Origin: Cribrihabitans marinus
Lineage (GTDB): Bacteria; Pseudomonadota; Alphaproteobacteria; Rhodobacterales; Rhodobacteraceae
Reading direction: 5' to 3'
Length of the DNA stretch: 64,000 nt
Assembly (NCBI RefSeq): GCF_900109035.1
Contig: NZ_FNYD01000004.1
Span: forward strand, 124,001 to 188,000
Made by a program: the position numbers and the translations under genes. This document shows positions 1 through 9,753 of the stretch, piece after piece (positions within the stretch are counted from its first letter, which is position 1; the number at the start of each line of letters is the position of its first letter). The notes under the pieces were generated by a model. It did not search any database. It saw only the letters and a program-made list of their open reading frames with translations, and was not told where the DNA came from.

Positions 1-97
1 TGACGGTCACCTCATGCCCGCCCTGGGCCAGTGCCAGCGCCAGGGCCGGGCCGTTCAGCCCGCCGCCCACGATCAGGATCCGGGATGCGTCGTTCAT
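1..97 (-). CDS. UbiH/UbiF-family FAD hydroxylase, N-terminus only
   Basis: The first 32 residues, running off the left edge, read as a Rossmann FAD-binding beta-alpha-beta unit: hydrophobic strand, then GGGLNGPALALALAQ, then a second strand beginning HEVTV. An asparagine in the glycine loop (GGGLNG) is common in UbiH/COQ6-type aromatic-ring hydroxylases of ubiquinone synthesis. The start ATG lies at 97-95, divergent from the amidase gene. The family call is an inference from this short stretch; another FAD monooxygenase is possible. Confidence 0.6.
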   Translation of the reverse strand, partial: MNDASRILIVGGGLNGPALALALAQGGHEVTV

Positions 98-178
98 GAC
101 ACGCAATATGCCCCGGCTTTCGGGATTGTCCATGTGCGGTCCTGTCGCTACCGTCCGGCCAATTGCAAGGAGGACGAC

Positions 179-1507
179 ATGAGCGACTGGCTGACCATGA
201 CCGCAAGCGATCTGGGACGCGGCATTGCGGATGGCCGGATCGACCCTGTCGACCTCACCCAATGCTATCTCGACGCCATCGCGGACCATGGCGACCGCGA
301 CCGGATCTATGCCCGCACCACGCCCCAGCGCGCCCTGGCCGAGGCCCATACCGCGCGCAAGCGGGCCGGGCTGGGCCTGCGCCGGTCGCTGCTGGACGGC
401 GTGCCGATCAGCTGGAAGGACAACGTGGACAGCGCCGGCATCGCGACCGAAGGCGGATCGGCGTTGCTGAGCGGGCGTGTGCCGGACCGCGATGCGGTGG
501 CACTTGCCAACGCGACCGCGCTGGGTGCGGTCTGCCTGGGCAAGACGCATCTGAGCGAACTGGCCTTCTCGGGGCTGGGCCTCAATCCGATTACCGAAAC
601 GCCGCCCTGCATCAACGATGCCGAAGCGGTGCCCGGCGGGTCCTCCTCGGGGGCGGCGGCGTCGGTTGCACACGGGCTGGCCGCCGGCGCCATCGGCTCG
701 GATACGGGCGGGTCCGTCCGGATCCCCGCGGCGTGGAACGATCTGGTCGGGCTCAAGACCACCTCGGGTCGGATCAGCCTGGAGGGCATCGTGCCGCTCT
801 GCCTGAAGTTCGACACCGTGGGCCCGCTGGCCCGGTCGGTCGAGGATGCCGCGCAGATGCTGGCCTTGCTCGACGGCGGCAAGCCCGCCGACCTGCGCGG
901 CGCCAGCCTGAAGGGCCGGCGCCTGGCCGCGTTGCAGACCGTGGCGATGGACGACCTGCGCGACACGCCCGGCGCGGCCTATTCCGACGCCCTGGACAAG
1001 TTGGCCAAGGCGGGGGCCGAGATCGTGCATATCGAGGTGCCGGCCCTGCGCGACGCGATGGACCTGTCCGCGATCCTGTATACAACCGAGGCCTACGGGC
1101 TCTGGCGCGAGGTGATCGAGGCCCGGCCCGACGCCATGTTCGCCCCGATCCTTGAACGCTTCCGCGGTGGCAAGGCCTTCTCCGGGCCCGAATACGTCGC
1201 CGCCTGGGCCAGGCTGGACGCCTGCCGGGCGGGATGGGATTCGGCGGTGGCCGGGTATGACGCGGTTCTCGTCCCGTCCTCGCCCAACCTGCCGCCGAAC
1301 CGCGAACGCCTGATGAGCGATGATGACTATTACGTGACCGAAAACCTGTTGACGCTGCGCAACACGCGGATCGGAAACCTGATGGGGCTGACGGCGCTGA
1401 CCCTGCCCAGCGGAACGCCCAGCTGCGGCATCTCCTTCATGGCGCCGCCGGACACCGAAGAGGCCCTGCTGCGCCTGGGCGCGGCGGCCGAGGCGGCCTT
1501 GACCTGA
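179..1507 (+). CDS. Amidase signature family hydrolase
   Basis: A 442-residue amidase-signature enzyme that would hydrolyse a carboxamide to acid and ammonia; substrate unknown. The Ser-cisSer-Lys machinery is intact: Lys80 in SWKDN, the glycine/serine stretch GGSSSG at 153-158, and the nucleophile Ser179 in GSDTGGS. An open frame extends upstream to base 14, but ATG 179 follows AAGGAGG at 167-173 at ideal spacing and begins at the family's usual N-terminus. GatA is less likely because the protein is slightly short and no gatB or gatC is nearby. It is cytoplasmic, with no signal peptide, and divergent from the UbiH-like gene. Confidence 0.85.
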   Translation: MSDWLTMTASDLGRGIADGRIDPVDLTQCYLDAIADHGDRDRIYARTTPQRALAEAHTARKRAGLGLRRSLLDGVPISWKDNVDSAGIATEGGSALLSGRVPDRDAVALANATALGAVCLGKTHLSELAFSGLGLNPITETPPCINDAEAVPGGSSSGAAASVAHGLAAGAIGSDTGGSVRIPAAWNDLVGLKTTSGRISLEGIVPLCLKFDTVGPLARSVEDAAQMLALLDGGKPADLRGASLKGRRLAALQTVAMDDLRDTPGAAYSDALDKLAKAGAEIVHIEVPALRDAMDLSAILYTTEAYGLWREVIEARPDAMFAPILERFRGGKAFSGPEYVAAWARLDACRAGWDSAVAGYDAVLVPSSPNLPPNRERLMSDDDYYVTENLLTLRNTRIGNLMGLTALTLPSGTPSCGISFMAPPDTEEALLRLGAAAEAALT

Positions 1508-1614
1508 ATGCCACAATCCCCTGTTCCGGCACCACTTTGTCTGGACGGGGTGGCGGGGCATCTGTACCTTGGCATCAAACGGGACGGAACGATCCCGTAA
1601 CCGAGGCAGTAGTG

Positions 1615-2796
1615 ATGAATTTCCCCGAGCGGTTCTCGAACCTACCGGACTATACGTTTTCGCGCCTGCGCGCCCTGCTCGACCCGCTCGAGCCGGGGGG
1701 TGAGGTTGTGGACATGTCCATCGGGGAACCCAAACATGATTTTCCCCCCTGGGTCGCGGACGTGATCGCCGCGAATGCCGCGGGGTTCCGGGGCTATCCG
1801 CCGAACAACGGAACACCCGAACTGCTGGGCGCCGTCACCGCCTGGATCGGCCGGCGCCATGGGGTCGACATGGACCCGGACCGGAACGTGATGGCCCTGA
1901 ACGGCACGCGCGAGGGGCTTTACAACGCCGCGATGGCGCTGTGCCCCGAGACCAAGGGCGGCGGGCGACCCGTCGTTCTGTGCCCGAACCCGTTCTATCA
2001 GGTCTACATGGTTGCCGGCCTGTCGGTCGGAGCCGAGCCGTATTTCGTTTCGGCCACGGCCGAAACAGGGCATCTGCCCGACTATTCCGCGCTGCCGGCC
2101 GACATCCTGAACCGCACCGCGCTGGCCTATGTCTGCTCGCCCGCCAACCCGCAGGGCGCCGTCGCCTCCGATGACTACTGGACGCGGCTGATCGGCCTGG
2201 CCGAGCGTCACGATTTCCGCATCTTGGCTGACGAGTGCTATTCCGAGATCTATCGCGACACCGCGCCCACGGGCGTGCTGAGCGCCGCGCGCGACATGGA
2301 TGCCGACCCCGAGCGCGTCCTGCTGTTCAACTCGCTGTCGAAACGGTCGAACCTGGCCGGGCTGCGGTCGGGATTCGTGGCCGGGGGCGTTGACGCAATT
2401 CGCCGGATCAAGCAGCTGCGGGCCTATTCCGGGGCGCCGCTGCCCGGACCGCTGCAGGCGGCCGCCGCGCGGGCGTGGACGGACGAGGCGCATGTGGCCG
2501 AGAACCGCGCGCTCTACCACGAGAAATACCGGTTGGCCGACGAGATCCTGGGCGGCCTTCGCGGATACACTCCGCCCGAGGCGGGCTTTTTCCTGTGGCT
2601 GCCCGTCGATGACGGCGAAGCGGCCGCGGCGAAACTGTGGCGCGAGACGGGGGTGCGAGTGCTGCCCGGCGCCTATCTGGCGCAAGGCCCCGCGGGCCAG
2701 AATCCGGGCGAGAGATACATAAGGGTCGCGATGGTGGCCCCAAAAACAGAACTGCGGCGCGGGCTCACCATGATCCGCGACTGTGTTTATGAATGA
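1615..2796 (+). CDS. Class I/II PLP aminotransferase, DapC-like
   Basis: A 393-residue fold-type I aminotransferase. Lys243 in SLSKRSN is the expected Schiff-base lysine. Asp206 and Tyr209 (ADECYS) contact the pyridine ring, and SPANPQG at 175-181 carries the cofactor-contacting Asn. The opening pattern (SIGEPKHDFP) and overall length fit N-succinyldiaminopimelate aminotransferase (lysine and peptidoglycan precursor synthesis); dapE lies far away in the window. The DapC assignment is an inference, and other amino acids could be the substrate. ATG 1615 gives the family length, although the frame is open from 1537. It ends 15 bases before ftsK. Confidence 0.8.
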   Translation: MNFPERFSNLPDYTFSRLRALLDPLEPGGEVVDMSIGEPKHDFPPWVADVIAANAAGFRGYPPNNGTPELLGAVTAWIGRRHGVDMDPDRNVMALNGTREGLYNAAMALCPETKGGGRPVVLCPNPFYQVYMVAGLSVGAEPYFVSATAETGHLPDYSALPADILNRTALAYVCSPANPQGAVASDDYWTRLIGLAERHDFRILADECYSEIYRDTAPTGVLSAARDMDADPERVLLFNSLSKRSNLAGLRSGFVAGGVDAIRRIKQLRAYSGAPLPGPLQAAAARAWTDEAHVAENRALYHEKYRLADEILGGLRGYTPPEAGFFLWLPVDDGEAAAAKLWRETGVRVLPGAYLAQGPAGQNPGERYIRVAMVAPKTELRRGLTMIRDCVYE

Positions 2797-2811
2797 GGTA
2801 CGAGGGTAGGC

Positions 2812-5655
2812 ATGGCATCATATCACACGCGCAGCCGTGATCCGCTGCTGGACAGCAACATGCAGGCAGCGATCGAGAAACGGGGCAAGGAGCTTCTGGG
2901 TATCGGGCTGATCGCGCTGGGCCTTCTGGCGGCGGCGATGATCGGATCCTACACGCCGGACGATCCAAACTGGATGGTCTCGACCGACGCCCCGGTGCAG
3001 AACTGGACCGGCCGCCTCGGCGCGTCCATTGCCGCGCCGCTGTTCATGATCGTCGGCTGGGGCAGCTGGGCCATCGCGCTGGTGCTGATCGCCTGGGGGC
3101 TGCGTTTCGCGCTGCACAAGGGCGAGGACCGCGCCCTGGGACGGGTGATCTTTGCCCCGATCTGGATCGCCGTCGTGGCGATCTATGCCGCCACGCTGGT
3201 GCCGGACGCCGAATGGCGCGAGACACACAGCTTCGGGCTTGGCGGCCTGTTCGGCGACACGGTGATGGGCGCGCTGCTAACGCTGCTGCCGATCGGCTCG
3301 CACCTGATGGTTAAGCTGATGTCGCTGGTCATGGCGCTTGGCATGGTGATGATGGGCAGCTTCGTGCTGGGCTTCACCCAGGCCGAGGTCAAGCGCGGCC
3401 TGCGCTATGTGATGGTCGGCATCATCATGGCCTATGGCGGCCTGATGACCCTAGTGGGGCGCGGGGCCTCCGCGACCCTGCACGCCGCCCGCCAGCGCCA
3501 GGCCCTGCGCGCCGAGCGCCGCGAGGCCGAGCGCCTTGCCGCAGCCGACCCCGCCGGTTGGGACGAGATGACCGAACCGCTGGTCGAGGCGCCCGAGCCG
3601 ATGCTGGCCCCGACCGAGGCCAGAACCGGCCTGCTGGCCCGCGTGCCCGGCCTGATCCGCCGTCCCGACCGGATGCCCGAGCCCGAACTCATCGACCCCG
3701 AACCGGTGGCCGATGTGCCCGAAATGCCGGGCGGCGACCGGATCATGGCCAAGATCCATGACGCCGTGCGCCTGCGCAAACAGGCAGAGGGGCACCCGCC
3801 GGAGCCCGATCCCGACCGTCCGCTGACCAAGGGGCGCGGGCGCGGACCCGATCCGCTGGTCCTGAACGCCACGCCGCCTGGCCTGCCGCCGGAACCGCCC
3901 TTGACCGCAGGCCGGGCTGCCTTGCCGCCCGAACCGCCGGTGACCGGCGCGGCCGCGCCCGATCCTGCCCCCGAGCCGCTGCCGCTGGACGAGCCGGCGG
4001 CCCCGGCAGCAGCGCAGATCCCGGTGGCCGAGCCGCGCAAACCCGTGGTCGAACAGCCCGTGCGCAAGCCGCCGCAGCCCTCGCGCCGCGCCAGGGCCGA
4101 GGCCCAGCCGGCGCTGGCCTTCGACGACAGCGCAAGCGCCTTCGAACTGCCGCCGCTCAGCCTGCTGACCAATCCCGAGATCATCGAACGCCACCACCTG
4201 AGCGACGAGGCGCTGGAAGAGAACGCGCGTATGCTGGAGAACGTGCTGGACGACTATGGCGTCAAGGGCGAGATCGTCAGCGTCCGCCCCGGCCCCGTTG
4301 TCACCATGTACGAACTGGAACCGGCGCCGGGCCTCAAGGCCAGCCGCGTGATCGGCCTGGCCGATGACATCGCCCGCTCGATGGCGGCGCTGTCGGCACG
4401 GGTCTCGACCGTGCCGGGCCGCAGTGTGATCGGCATCGAACTGCCCAATGACAACCGCGAAAAGGTGGTCCTGCGCGAGATTCTGGCCAGCCGCGATTTC
4501 GGCGACAGCAACATGAGCCTCCCGCTGGCGCTGGGCAAGAATATCGGCGGCGACTCGGTTGTCGCGAACCTGGCCAAGATGCCCCACCTGCTGATCGCGG
4601 GGACCACGGGCTCGGGCAAGTCGGTGGCGATCAACACGATGATCCTGTCGCTGCTCTACAAGCTGACGCCCGAGGAATGCCGCCTGATCATGATCGACCC
4701 CAAGATGCTGGAACTCAGCGTCTATGACGGCATCCCGCACCTGCTGTCGCCCGTCGTGACCGATCCCAAGAAGGCCGTCGTCGCCCTGAAATGGGTGGTG
4801 GGCGAGATGGAGGACCGTTATCGCAAGATGTCCAAGATGGGCGTGCGCAACATCGAGGGCTTCAACGGCCGCGTGAAAGAAGCGCTGGCCAAGGGCGAGA
4901 TGTTCAGCCGCACCGTGCAGACCGGGTTCGACGACGACACCGGCGAACCGGTGTTCGAGACCGAGGAATTCGCCCCCGAGGCCCTGCCCTATATTGTGGT
5001 GATCGTCGACGAGATGGCCGACCTGATGATGGTCGCGGGCAAGGAGATCGAGGCCTGCATCCAGCGACTTGCGCAGATGGCGCGGGCCAGCGGCATCCAC
5101 CTGATCATGGCCACGCAGCGCCCCTCGGTCGACGTGATCACCGGCACGATCAAGGCCAACTTCCCGACCCGGATCAGTTTCCAGGTCACGTCCAAGGTCG
5201 ACAGCCGCACGATCCTGGGCGAAATGGGCGCCGAGCAGCTGCTGGGCATGGGCGACATGCTCTACATGGCCGGCGGCGCCAAGATCACCCGCTGCCACGG
5301 CCCCTTCGTCAGCGACGAGGAGGTCGAGGAGGTCGTCAACCACCTCAAGGCCTTTGGTCCGCCGGAATACGTTGGCACCGTGCTGGAAGGCCCGGATGAC
5401 GACAAGGCCGACAACATCGACGCGGTGCTGGGCCTGAACACCGGCGGCAACACCGACGGCGAGGACGCGCTCTATGACACTGCCGTCGCGATCGCGATCA
5501 AGGACCGCAAATGCTCGACCTCCTACATTCAGCGGAAACTCGCCATCGGCTACAACAAGGCCGCACGGCTGGTTGAGCAGATGGAGGAAGAGGGTATCGT
5601 CTCGGCCGCGAACCACGTGGGCAAACGCGAGATTCTTGTGCCCGAGCAGCAATAG
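2812..5655 (+). CDS. ftsK: DNA translocase FtsK
   Basis: A 947-residue division-septum DNA pump that clears chromosome termini and, in known homologues, activates XerCD at dif. About four membrane helices occupy residues 25-205. A Pro/Glu-rich linker follows to about 450, then the RecA-like motor with Walker A GTTGSGKS at 597-604 and Walker [10 protein letters not shown] ending near 737. The C-terminal winged-helix gamma domain (about 880-945) recognises polar KOPS-type sequences. The start follows GAGGGTAGG at 2802-2809. The linker is very proline-rich, which explains long antisense frames opposite it. lolA follows 40 bases downstream. Confidence 0.97.
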   Translation: MASYHTRSRDPLLDSNMQAAIEKRGKELLGIGLIALGLLAAAMIGSYTPDDPNWMVSTDAPVQNWTGRLGASIAAPLFMIVGWGSWAIALVLIAWGLRFALHKGEDRALGRVIFAPIWIAVVAIYAATLVPDAEWRETHSFGLGGLFGDTVMGALLTLLPIGSHLMVKLMSLVMALGMVMMGSFVLGFTQAEVKRGLRYVMVGIIMAYGGLMTLVGRGASATLHAARQRQALRAERREAERLAAADPAGWDEMTEPLVEAPEPMLAPTEARTGLLARVPGLIRRPDRMPEPELIDPEPVADVPEMPGGDRIMAKIHDAVRLRKQAEGHPPEPDPDRPLTKGRGRGPDPLVLNATPPGLPPEPPLTAGRAALPPEPPVTGAAAPDPAPEPLPLDEPAAPAAAQIPVAEPRKPVVEQPVRKPPQPSRRARAEAQPALAFDDSASAFELPPLSLLTNPEIIERHHLSDEALEENARMLENVLDDYGVKGEIVSVRPGPVVTMYELEPAPGLKASRVIGLADDIARSMAALSARVSTVPGRSVIGIELPNDNREKVVLREILASRDFGDSNMSLPLALGKNIGGDSVVANLAKMPHLLIAGTTGSGKSVAINTMILSLLYKLTPEECRLIMIDPKMLELSVYDGIPHLLSPVVTDPKKAVVALKWVVGEMEDRYRKMSKMGVRNIEGFNGRVKEALAKGEMFSRTVQTGFDDDTGEPVFETEEFAPEALPYIVVIVDEMADLMMVAGKEIEACIQRLAQMARASGIHLIMATQRPSVDVITGTIKANFPTRISFQVTSKVDSRTILGEMGAEQLLGMGDMLYMAGGAKITRCHGPFVSDEEVEEVVNHLKAFGPPEYVGTVLEGPDDDKADNIDAVLGLNTGGNTDGEDALYDTAVAIAIKDRKCSTSYIQRKLAIGYNKAARLVEQMEEEGIVSAANHVGKREILVPEQQ

Positions 5656-5695
5656 CACCGTTCAAATCGAGGGCGGAGCACCTATCTGGAATGTC

Positions 5696-6289
5696 ATGAA
5701 ACAGATTGCCTTCGCCCTCGCGCTGACCTTAGGCGCCCTGCCCGCATGGGCCGCCGAGAAACTGTCCCTGTCGGAGGTCTCGGCCTATCTCAACCAGCTC
5801 AAGACCGTGGAGACCTCGTTTACCCAGGTCAACGATGACGGATCGCTGAGCACCGGCAAGCTGTGGATCCAGCGCCCCGGCAAGATGCGGTTCGAATATG
5901 ACCCGCCGGAAAGCGCGCTGGTGGTGGTGACGGCCGGCACGGTCAAGATCGACGACCAGAAGTCGAACCAGCCGCCTGAGCAATATCCGCTGCGAAAGAC
6001 GCCTCTGTCGATCATCCTGGCGCGCCGCGTCGATCTGGGCCGGGCCAACATGGTGGTCGGGCACGGCTTTGACGGCACCGCAACCGTGGTCACCGCCCAG
6101 GATCCCGAGAACCCCGAGCGTGGGCGCATCGACCTGATGTTCACCGACAATCCCGTCGAGCTGCGCAAATGGGTGGTTCACGACGACGCCGGCACCCGGA
6201 CCACTGTGATCCTGGGCGCGCTGAACACCGGTCAGACACTGGACCGCCAGCTGTTCACCCTGCGCCGACGCGGAAGCGACACGCGCTAG
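5696..6289 (+). CDS. lolA: Outer-membrane lipoprotein carrier protein LolA
   Basis: A 197-residue periplasmic chaperone that takes lipoproteins from LolCDE to the outer membrane. Residues 1-19 are a Sec signal peptide cut after AWA. The mature protein has the family's SFTQ segment and the hydrophobic-cavity strands around PGKMRFEYDPPES. ATG 5696 is the only start that supplies a signal peptide; the open frame reaches back to 5474 inside ftsK. It sits 40 bases after ftsK, probably co-transcribed. Its stop lies within a hairpin shared with the convergent transglycosylase gene. Confidence 0.93.
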   Translation: MKQIAFALALTLGALPAWAAEKLSLSEVSAYLNQLKTVETSFTQVNDDGSLSTGKLWIQRPGKMRFEYDPPESALVVVTAGTVKIDDQKSNQPPEQYPLRKTPLSIILARRVDLGRANMVVGHGFDGTATVVTAQDPENPERGRIDLMFTDNPVELRKWVVHDDAGTRTTVILGALNTGQTLDRQLFTLRRRGSDTR

Positions 6290-6307
6290 ACCCGCGCGCG
6301 GCGGGTC
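6289..6307. terminator. Hairpin bridging two convergent stop codons
   Basis: GACCCGC at 6289-6295 pairs with GCGGGTC at 6301-6307 across a five-base loop. The stem overlaps the end of the lolA stop and the stop of the opposing transglycosylase gene. There is no U-run, so it may act as a bidirectional 3' stabiliser rather than a strict intrinsic terminator. Confidence 0.5.
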
Positions 6308-6890
6308 AGCCCATGCCGCAAGCCATCAGTTGCAGCCGGTACATCTCGCCGCGCGAGGCCACGTCGTCGGCCACCCGCAACAGCCAGCTTTTCTGGTTGT
6401 AGCTGCCGCGCGCGAACCCGGCATGGCCCTCGTGATAGGCTAGGTACTGGTTGCGCGTGTCATACAGCGGGATGCCGTTGCGCCTGTTGCTCTTGGTCAT
6501 GTACCAGCCCATGAAGTCCGACGCGTCGCGCATCCGGTTGCGTTTGGACCGCCGGCTCCGGGTTTCCTTCTGGTATTCCTCCCACGTGCCGTCCAGCGCC
6601 TGGCTGTAGCCGAAGGCGCTGCTTTGGCGGCCCATCGGAATCACGCCCAGGGCATAGCGGTGCGGGGTGCGCGCATCGGAACGATAGCGGCTTTCCTGGT
6701 ATATCGTCGCCATCTGCACATGCACCGGCACGCCCCATTTCCGCTCCGTCTGGCGGAACGCCTTCATGTATTCCGGACGCTCACGGGCGATGCTGCAGGC
6801 GTCGTCAAGGTTGCGCGGCGGGGTCCGGGACCCGCCGCTGCACGACACCAGGATCAGTGCCAGCATCAGCACGCAAAGAGATCTGCTCAT
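6306..6890 (-). CDS. Lytic transglycosylase SLT-domain lipoprotein
   Basis: A 194-residue envelope lipoprotein with a lysozyme-like fold. The start at 6890 is preceded by GAGAGG and gives a short type II signal with lipobox LVSC (Cys17); an in-frame ATG 11 codons upstream would add a charged tail. Glu66 in YQESRY is the likely catalytic acid, followed by AFGYSQALDGTW, which resembles the transglycosylase substrate-groove motif. Expected role: cleavage of peptidoglycan glycan strands to anhydromuropeptides. It converges on lolA and diverges from hspQ across 222 bases. The specific subfamily is not resolved. Confidence 0.8.
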   Translation of the reverse strand: MSRSLCVLMLALILVSCSGGSRTPPRNLDDACSIARERPEYMKAFRQTERKWGVPVHVQMATIYQESRYRSDARTPHRYALGVIPMGRQSSAFGYSQALDGTWEEYQKETRSRRSKRNRMRDASDFMGWYMTKSNRRNGIPLYDTRNQYLAYHEGHAGFARGSYNQKSWLLRVADDVASRGEMYRLQLMACGMG

Positions 6891-7112
6891 CTGCCTCTCG
6901 CTTTTTTTGCCAGTGTAACGCATCCGGCCCCGGGATTAAATCACAACTGTGAGCGGATTCTCGCCGGAAAAGGATGCCGACCGGGGGTTGCGTGGCCGCG
7001 CTGCGAGGGCACTGTTACGCCGCCGCTCACAGACTGTTTCCCCGAAATTCCGGACAAATAATGGACAAGAAGGGCTTTTCAAAGGTATTAACAAAGGATT
7101 AGGGGCTAGTTT

Positions 7113-7439
7113 ATGTTGAAGTTGCGCGCCAAATATCATTTGGGACAAATCGTTCGTCACAAGAAACATCCGTTCCGCGGCGTGGTGTTCGATGTGGATC
7201 CCGAGTTTTCCAACACCGAGGAATGGTATCAGGCCATCCCCGAGGACAGCCGGCCGGTCAAGGATCAGCCGTTCTATCACCTACTGGCCGAAAACGATCA
7301 GAGCTTCTACGTCGCCTATGTGTCCGAGCAGAACCTTGTCGCGGATTATTCCGGCGAACCGGTGGACCATCCCGATATTCCCGAGATGTTCGGCCCGCTG
7401 ACCGACGGCTCCTATCCCCTGCATTTCCACATGAACTGA
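7113..7439 (+). CDS. hspQ: Heat shock protein HspQ
   Basis: A 108-residue HspQ (YccV-like) protein. The opening block (KYHLGQIVRHKKHPFRGVVF) and the segment around HPDIPEMFG are typical of the family, and length matches. In Enterobacteria HspQ binds hemimethylated DNA and acts as a specificity factor for Lon; only the family membership is visible here. The 222-base upstream gap would carry its promoter; I could not identify a heat-shock sigma site with confidence. It converges on the gamma-glutamyltransferase gene with 13 bases between stops. Confidence 0.92.
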   Translation: MLKLRAKYHLGQIVRHKKHPFRGVVFDVDPEFSNTEEWYQAIPEDSRPVKDQPFYHLLAENDQSFYVAYVSEQNLVADYSGEPVDHPDIPEMFGPLTDGSYPLHFHMN

Positions 7440-7452
7440 TCCGGCCCGCCGG

Positions 7453-9030
7453 TCAGTAGCCCAGCGCGCAGCCGTCCTTGCGCGGATCGCTGGCCGCCTC
7501 CAGCACGCCGTCCTCGCGGATCCGGATCGCCTGCGAACCGCCCAGCGGCGGCTCGGGCACGACCACTTTGTGTCCGAGAGCCTGCAGCTCCTGCCGCACG
7601 GCATCGGGATAGCCGCGCTCGACCCGCAGCACACCGGCATCGGCAAAGCACCGGGGCGCATCCATCGCCTGCTGCAACCCCATGCCGTAATCGACCAGGT
7701 TGGTGACCAGACGCGCATGACCTGCCGGCTGATACGCCCCGCCCATCACGCCGAACGGCATGGTGACACGCGCGTTTTCGCGCAGCATGCCCGGGATAAT
7801 CGTGTGCATCGGCCGCTTGCCGCCCCCCAGCTCGTTGGGATGGCCGGGCTCGAGGGTGAAGCCGCTGCCCCGGTTCTGCATGAGGATCCCGAACTCCGGC
7901 GATGCGATCCCCGATCCGAAGCCGCGAAAGATCGAATAGATCAGCGAGACCGCCATCCGGTCCCGATCGACCACGGTGACATAGACGGTGTCCTTGTGCA
8001 CCGCCTCGGTCAGCGGCGCGGCGTCGGGCATCGCCTGGGCCGGGTCGATCAGGGCGGCCAGCCGGTCCGCAACCTCCTGCGACAGCATGTGCTCGGTTCG
8101 CGCGGCATGATCCGGGTCGGCGATGAAGCGGTTGCGCGCGTCATAGGCCAGTTTGGTGGCCTCGGCCTCGACATGCGCCCGTTGCGGGCCCAGCGGGTCC
8201 ATTGCGGCGATGTCGAACCGTGCCAGGATGTTCAGCAGCAGGATCGCGGTGGCGCCCTGCCCGTTCGGAGGATGCTCGACCAGTTCGACATCCTTGTAGG
8301 CCCCGGCGATCGGCTCGGTCGGCAGGCAGGACACATTGGCGAAATCCGCGGCCTCATGCACTCCGCCCAGCGCGGAGAGCGCGGCCAGCATGTCCTCGGC
8401 CACCTCGCCGGAATAGAACCCGTCGCGCCCGTTGCGGGCGATGCGGCGCAGCACCTCGGCCTGGGCCGGCGCGCGAAAGACCTGCCCGACATGCGGCGGC
8501 GCCCCGTCCATGAGGTAGAAATCCCGCGCGGCGCCCTGCAGGTGCCCCGCATCCCGCGCCCAGTCGAAGGCCACGCGCGGCGCCACCGGCACACCCTGTT
8601 CGGCATAGTGGATCGCCGGCTGCAACAGTGCGTCGAGTCCCAGAACGCCTTCGGTCTCGGAGAGGTGACAGAAGGCTTCGATTGCGCCGGGCATTGTCAC
8701 CGCATCCGGCTCGTGATCTGGCACCCTGTTCAGCCCACGGGCCCGCAACCTGTCAGGATTCGCCGCCGCCGGCGCCCGGCCGGATCCGTTCAAGGCCCGG
8801 ATCTCGTCGCTCCCGGCGCGCGTGTAGAGAACGAAGCAATCGCCGCCGATGCCCGTCATCTGCGGCTCGCAGATGCCCAGCAGCACAGCCGCCGAGATCG
8901 CCGCATCCATCGCGTTGCCGCCGCGTTTGAGAATGTCCACGGCCACCTGCGCCGCCAGAGGGTGCGACGTGGCGCACATCCCTTCGGCGGCAAGGACCTC
9001 GGACCGGCCGGGAAGATGGAAATCCCGCAT
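7453..9030 (-). CDS. Gamma-glutamyltransferase-family Ntn hydrolase
   Basis: A 525-residue Ntn-type proenzyme. The expected autocleavage site precedes Thr348 in KDTVYVTVVD, which would become the nucleophile of the small subunit; the glycine pair in FGSG (371-374) fits the oxyanion-hole region, and NGSGRAP at 81-87 is a large-subunit family motif. Start ATG 9030 follows AAAGGAGA; an open frame continues upstream to 9276 but lacks family similarity. No signal peptide is visible, unlike classical periplasmic Ggt, so it may be a cytoplasmic paralogue acting on gamma-glutamyl compounds or oxamate (HpxW-like). A 13-base inverted repeat lies 75-121 bases upstream. Confidence 0.85.
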   Translation of the reverse strand: MRDFHLPGRSEVLAAEGMCATSHPLAAQVAVDILKRGGNAMDAAISAAVLLGICEPQMTGIGGDCFVLYTRAGSDEIRALNGSGRAPAAANPDRLRARGLNRVPDHEPDAVTMPGAIEAFCHLSETEGVLGLDALLQPAIHYAEQGVPVAPRVAFDWARDAGHLQGAARDFYLMDGAPPHVGQVFRAPAQAEVLRRIARNGRDGFYSGEVAEDMLAALSALGGVHEAADFANVSCLPTEPIAGAYKDVELVEHPPNGQGATAILLLNILARFDIAAMDPLGPQRAHVEAEATKLAYDARNRFIADPDHAARTEHMLSQEVADRLAALIDPAQAMPDAAPLTEAVHKDTVYVTVVDRDRMAVSLIYSIFRGFGSGIASPEFGILMQNRGSGFTLEPGHPNELGGGKRPMHTIIPGMLRENARVTMPFGVMGGAYQPAGHARLVTNLVDYGMGLQQAMDAPRCFADAGVLRVERGYPDAVRQELQALGHKVVVPEPPLGGSQAIRIREDGVLEAASDPRKDGCALGY

Positions 9031-9104
9031 GCAAATGTCTCCTTTTTGACGCCACGATAGGCGCCCGTCCGGAGATTTCAATCTTGGAATGTAGGGGGGT
9101 AAAT

Positions 9105-9151
9105 CCTCGACGTCGCGCCCTGGGTGGGGGCTATGCAGCGCGACGTCGAGG
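9105..9151. promoter_or_regulatory. 13-base perfect inverted repeat upstream of the GGT gene
   Basis: CCTCGACGTCGCG (9105-9117) and CGCGACGTCGAGG (9139-9151) are exact reverse complements separated by 21 bases. Each arm itself contains the palindrome CGACGTCG, and these two cores are 33 bases apart, about three helical turns. This could be a dual operator for the minus-strand gamma-glutamyltransferase gene or a hairpin after the RsbW-like gene. No U-run follows. Confidence 0.5.
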
Positions 9152-9278
9152 GAAGCCTTTGCAGCTACAAGACCTTTATCACCCCGGTTTGGGGCGCGAG
9201 TGCGGAGCAATTGCGGCAATGTTGTGACGGCGCGACCGGGCTTGCGCCTGGGCTGAATGGCGCAGCAGAACAGCACTT

Positions 9279-9737
9279 TCAGAGCCCCTGGGACGCCGTG
9301 GACAAATCGAAGTGGAGCGTGAGCAGGTTGCGGCCCGCCCCGCGCCTGTAATGGACCCGGTTGGTCAATTTGCGGATCAGGATCCAGCCGAACCCCCCTT
9401 CCGGCAAGGTCCGCTTCAGCGCATGCGGATCCACCGGATGCCCTTCGGTCTCAGGACCGACCGGCAGTGGCGTGCCACTGTCAGAGATGCAAATCTCGAC
9501 CCTCCGGGCGGTCTTGCGACCGGTGAGCCGGATCCAGCCGGGGGCAAGACCCAGATAGGCATGTTCCACGATGTTGTTCACCGCCTCTGCAACCGCGATC
9601 CGGATATCCTCGGACCGATCGTCGGGCAGCCCGGCCTCGGACAGCCAGCTGCCCAGGGCGCAATTCGCCCGGCGGGCCGCGATCCCCGTGGCGCGAAACC
9701 GCAGCGCCAGCCCGGCCGTTTGCGTGTCTGCGCCCAC
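9279..9737 (-). CDS. RsbW-type anti-sigma factor kinase / HATPase
   Basis: A 152-residue GHKL ATPase of the RsbW/SpoIIAB type. The N-box (AVAEAVNNIVEHAY), the G1-type segment CISDSGTPLP, and the late glycine loop EGGFGWILI are all visible. Known partners bind and inhibit a sigma factor or response regulator and phosphorylate a STAS antagonist. The start is GTG 9737, 16 bases after the stop of the STAS gene, with no good ribosome-binding site, so translation may be coupled. No sigma factor or PP2C phosphatase is adjacent, so the target is unknown. Confidence 0.85.
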   Translation of the reverse strand: MGADTQTAGLALRFRATGIAARRANCALGSWLSEAGLPDDRSEDIRIAVAEAVNNIVEHAYLGLAPGWIRLTGRKTARRVEICISDSGTPLPVGPETEGHPVDPHALKRTLPEGGFGWILIRKLTNRVHYRRGAGRNLLTLHFDLSTASQGL

Positions 9738-9753
9738 GTGAGCGAGGGCGCGG

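Noticed and set aside
179-1507. The amidase as GatA of the tRNA amidotransferase
   Set aside because: No gatB or gatC nearby, and length and flanking motifs fit general amidases better.
3451-5658. A 735-residue minus-strand frame opposite ftsK
   Set aside because: It is the high-GC antisense shadow of ftsK, with His/Gly/Ala/Arg-rich sequence and no family motifs.
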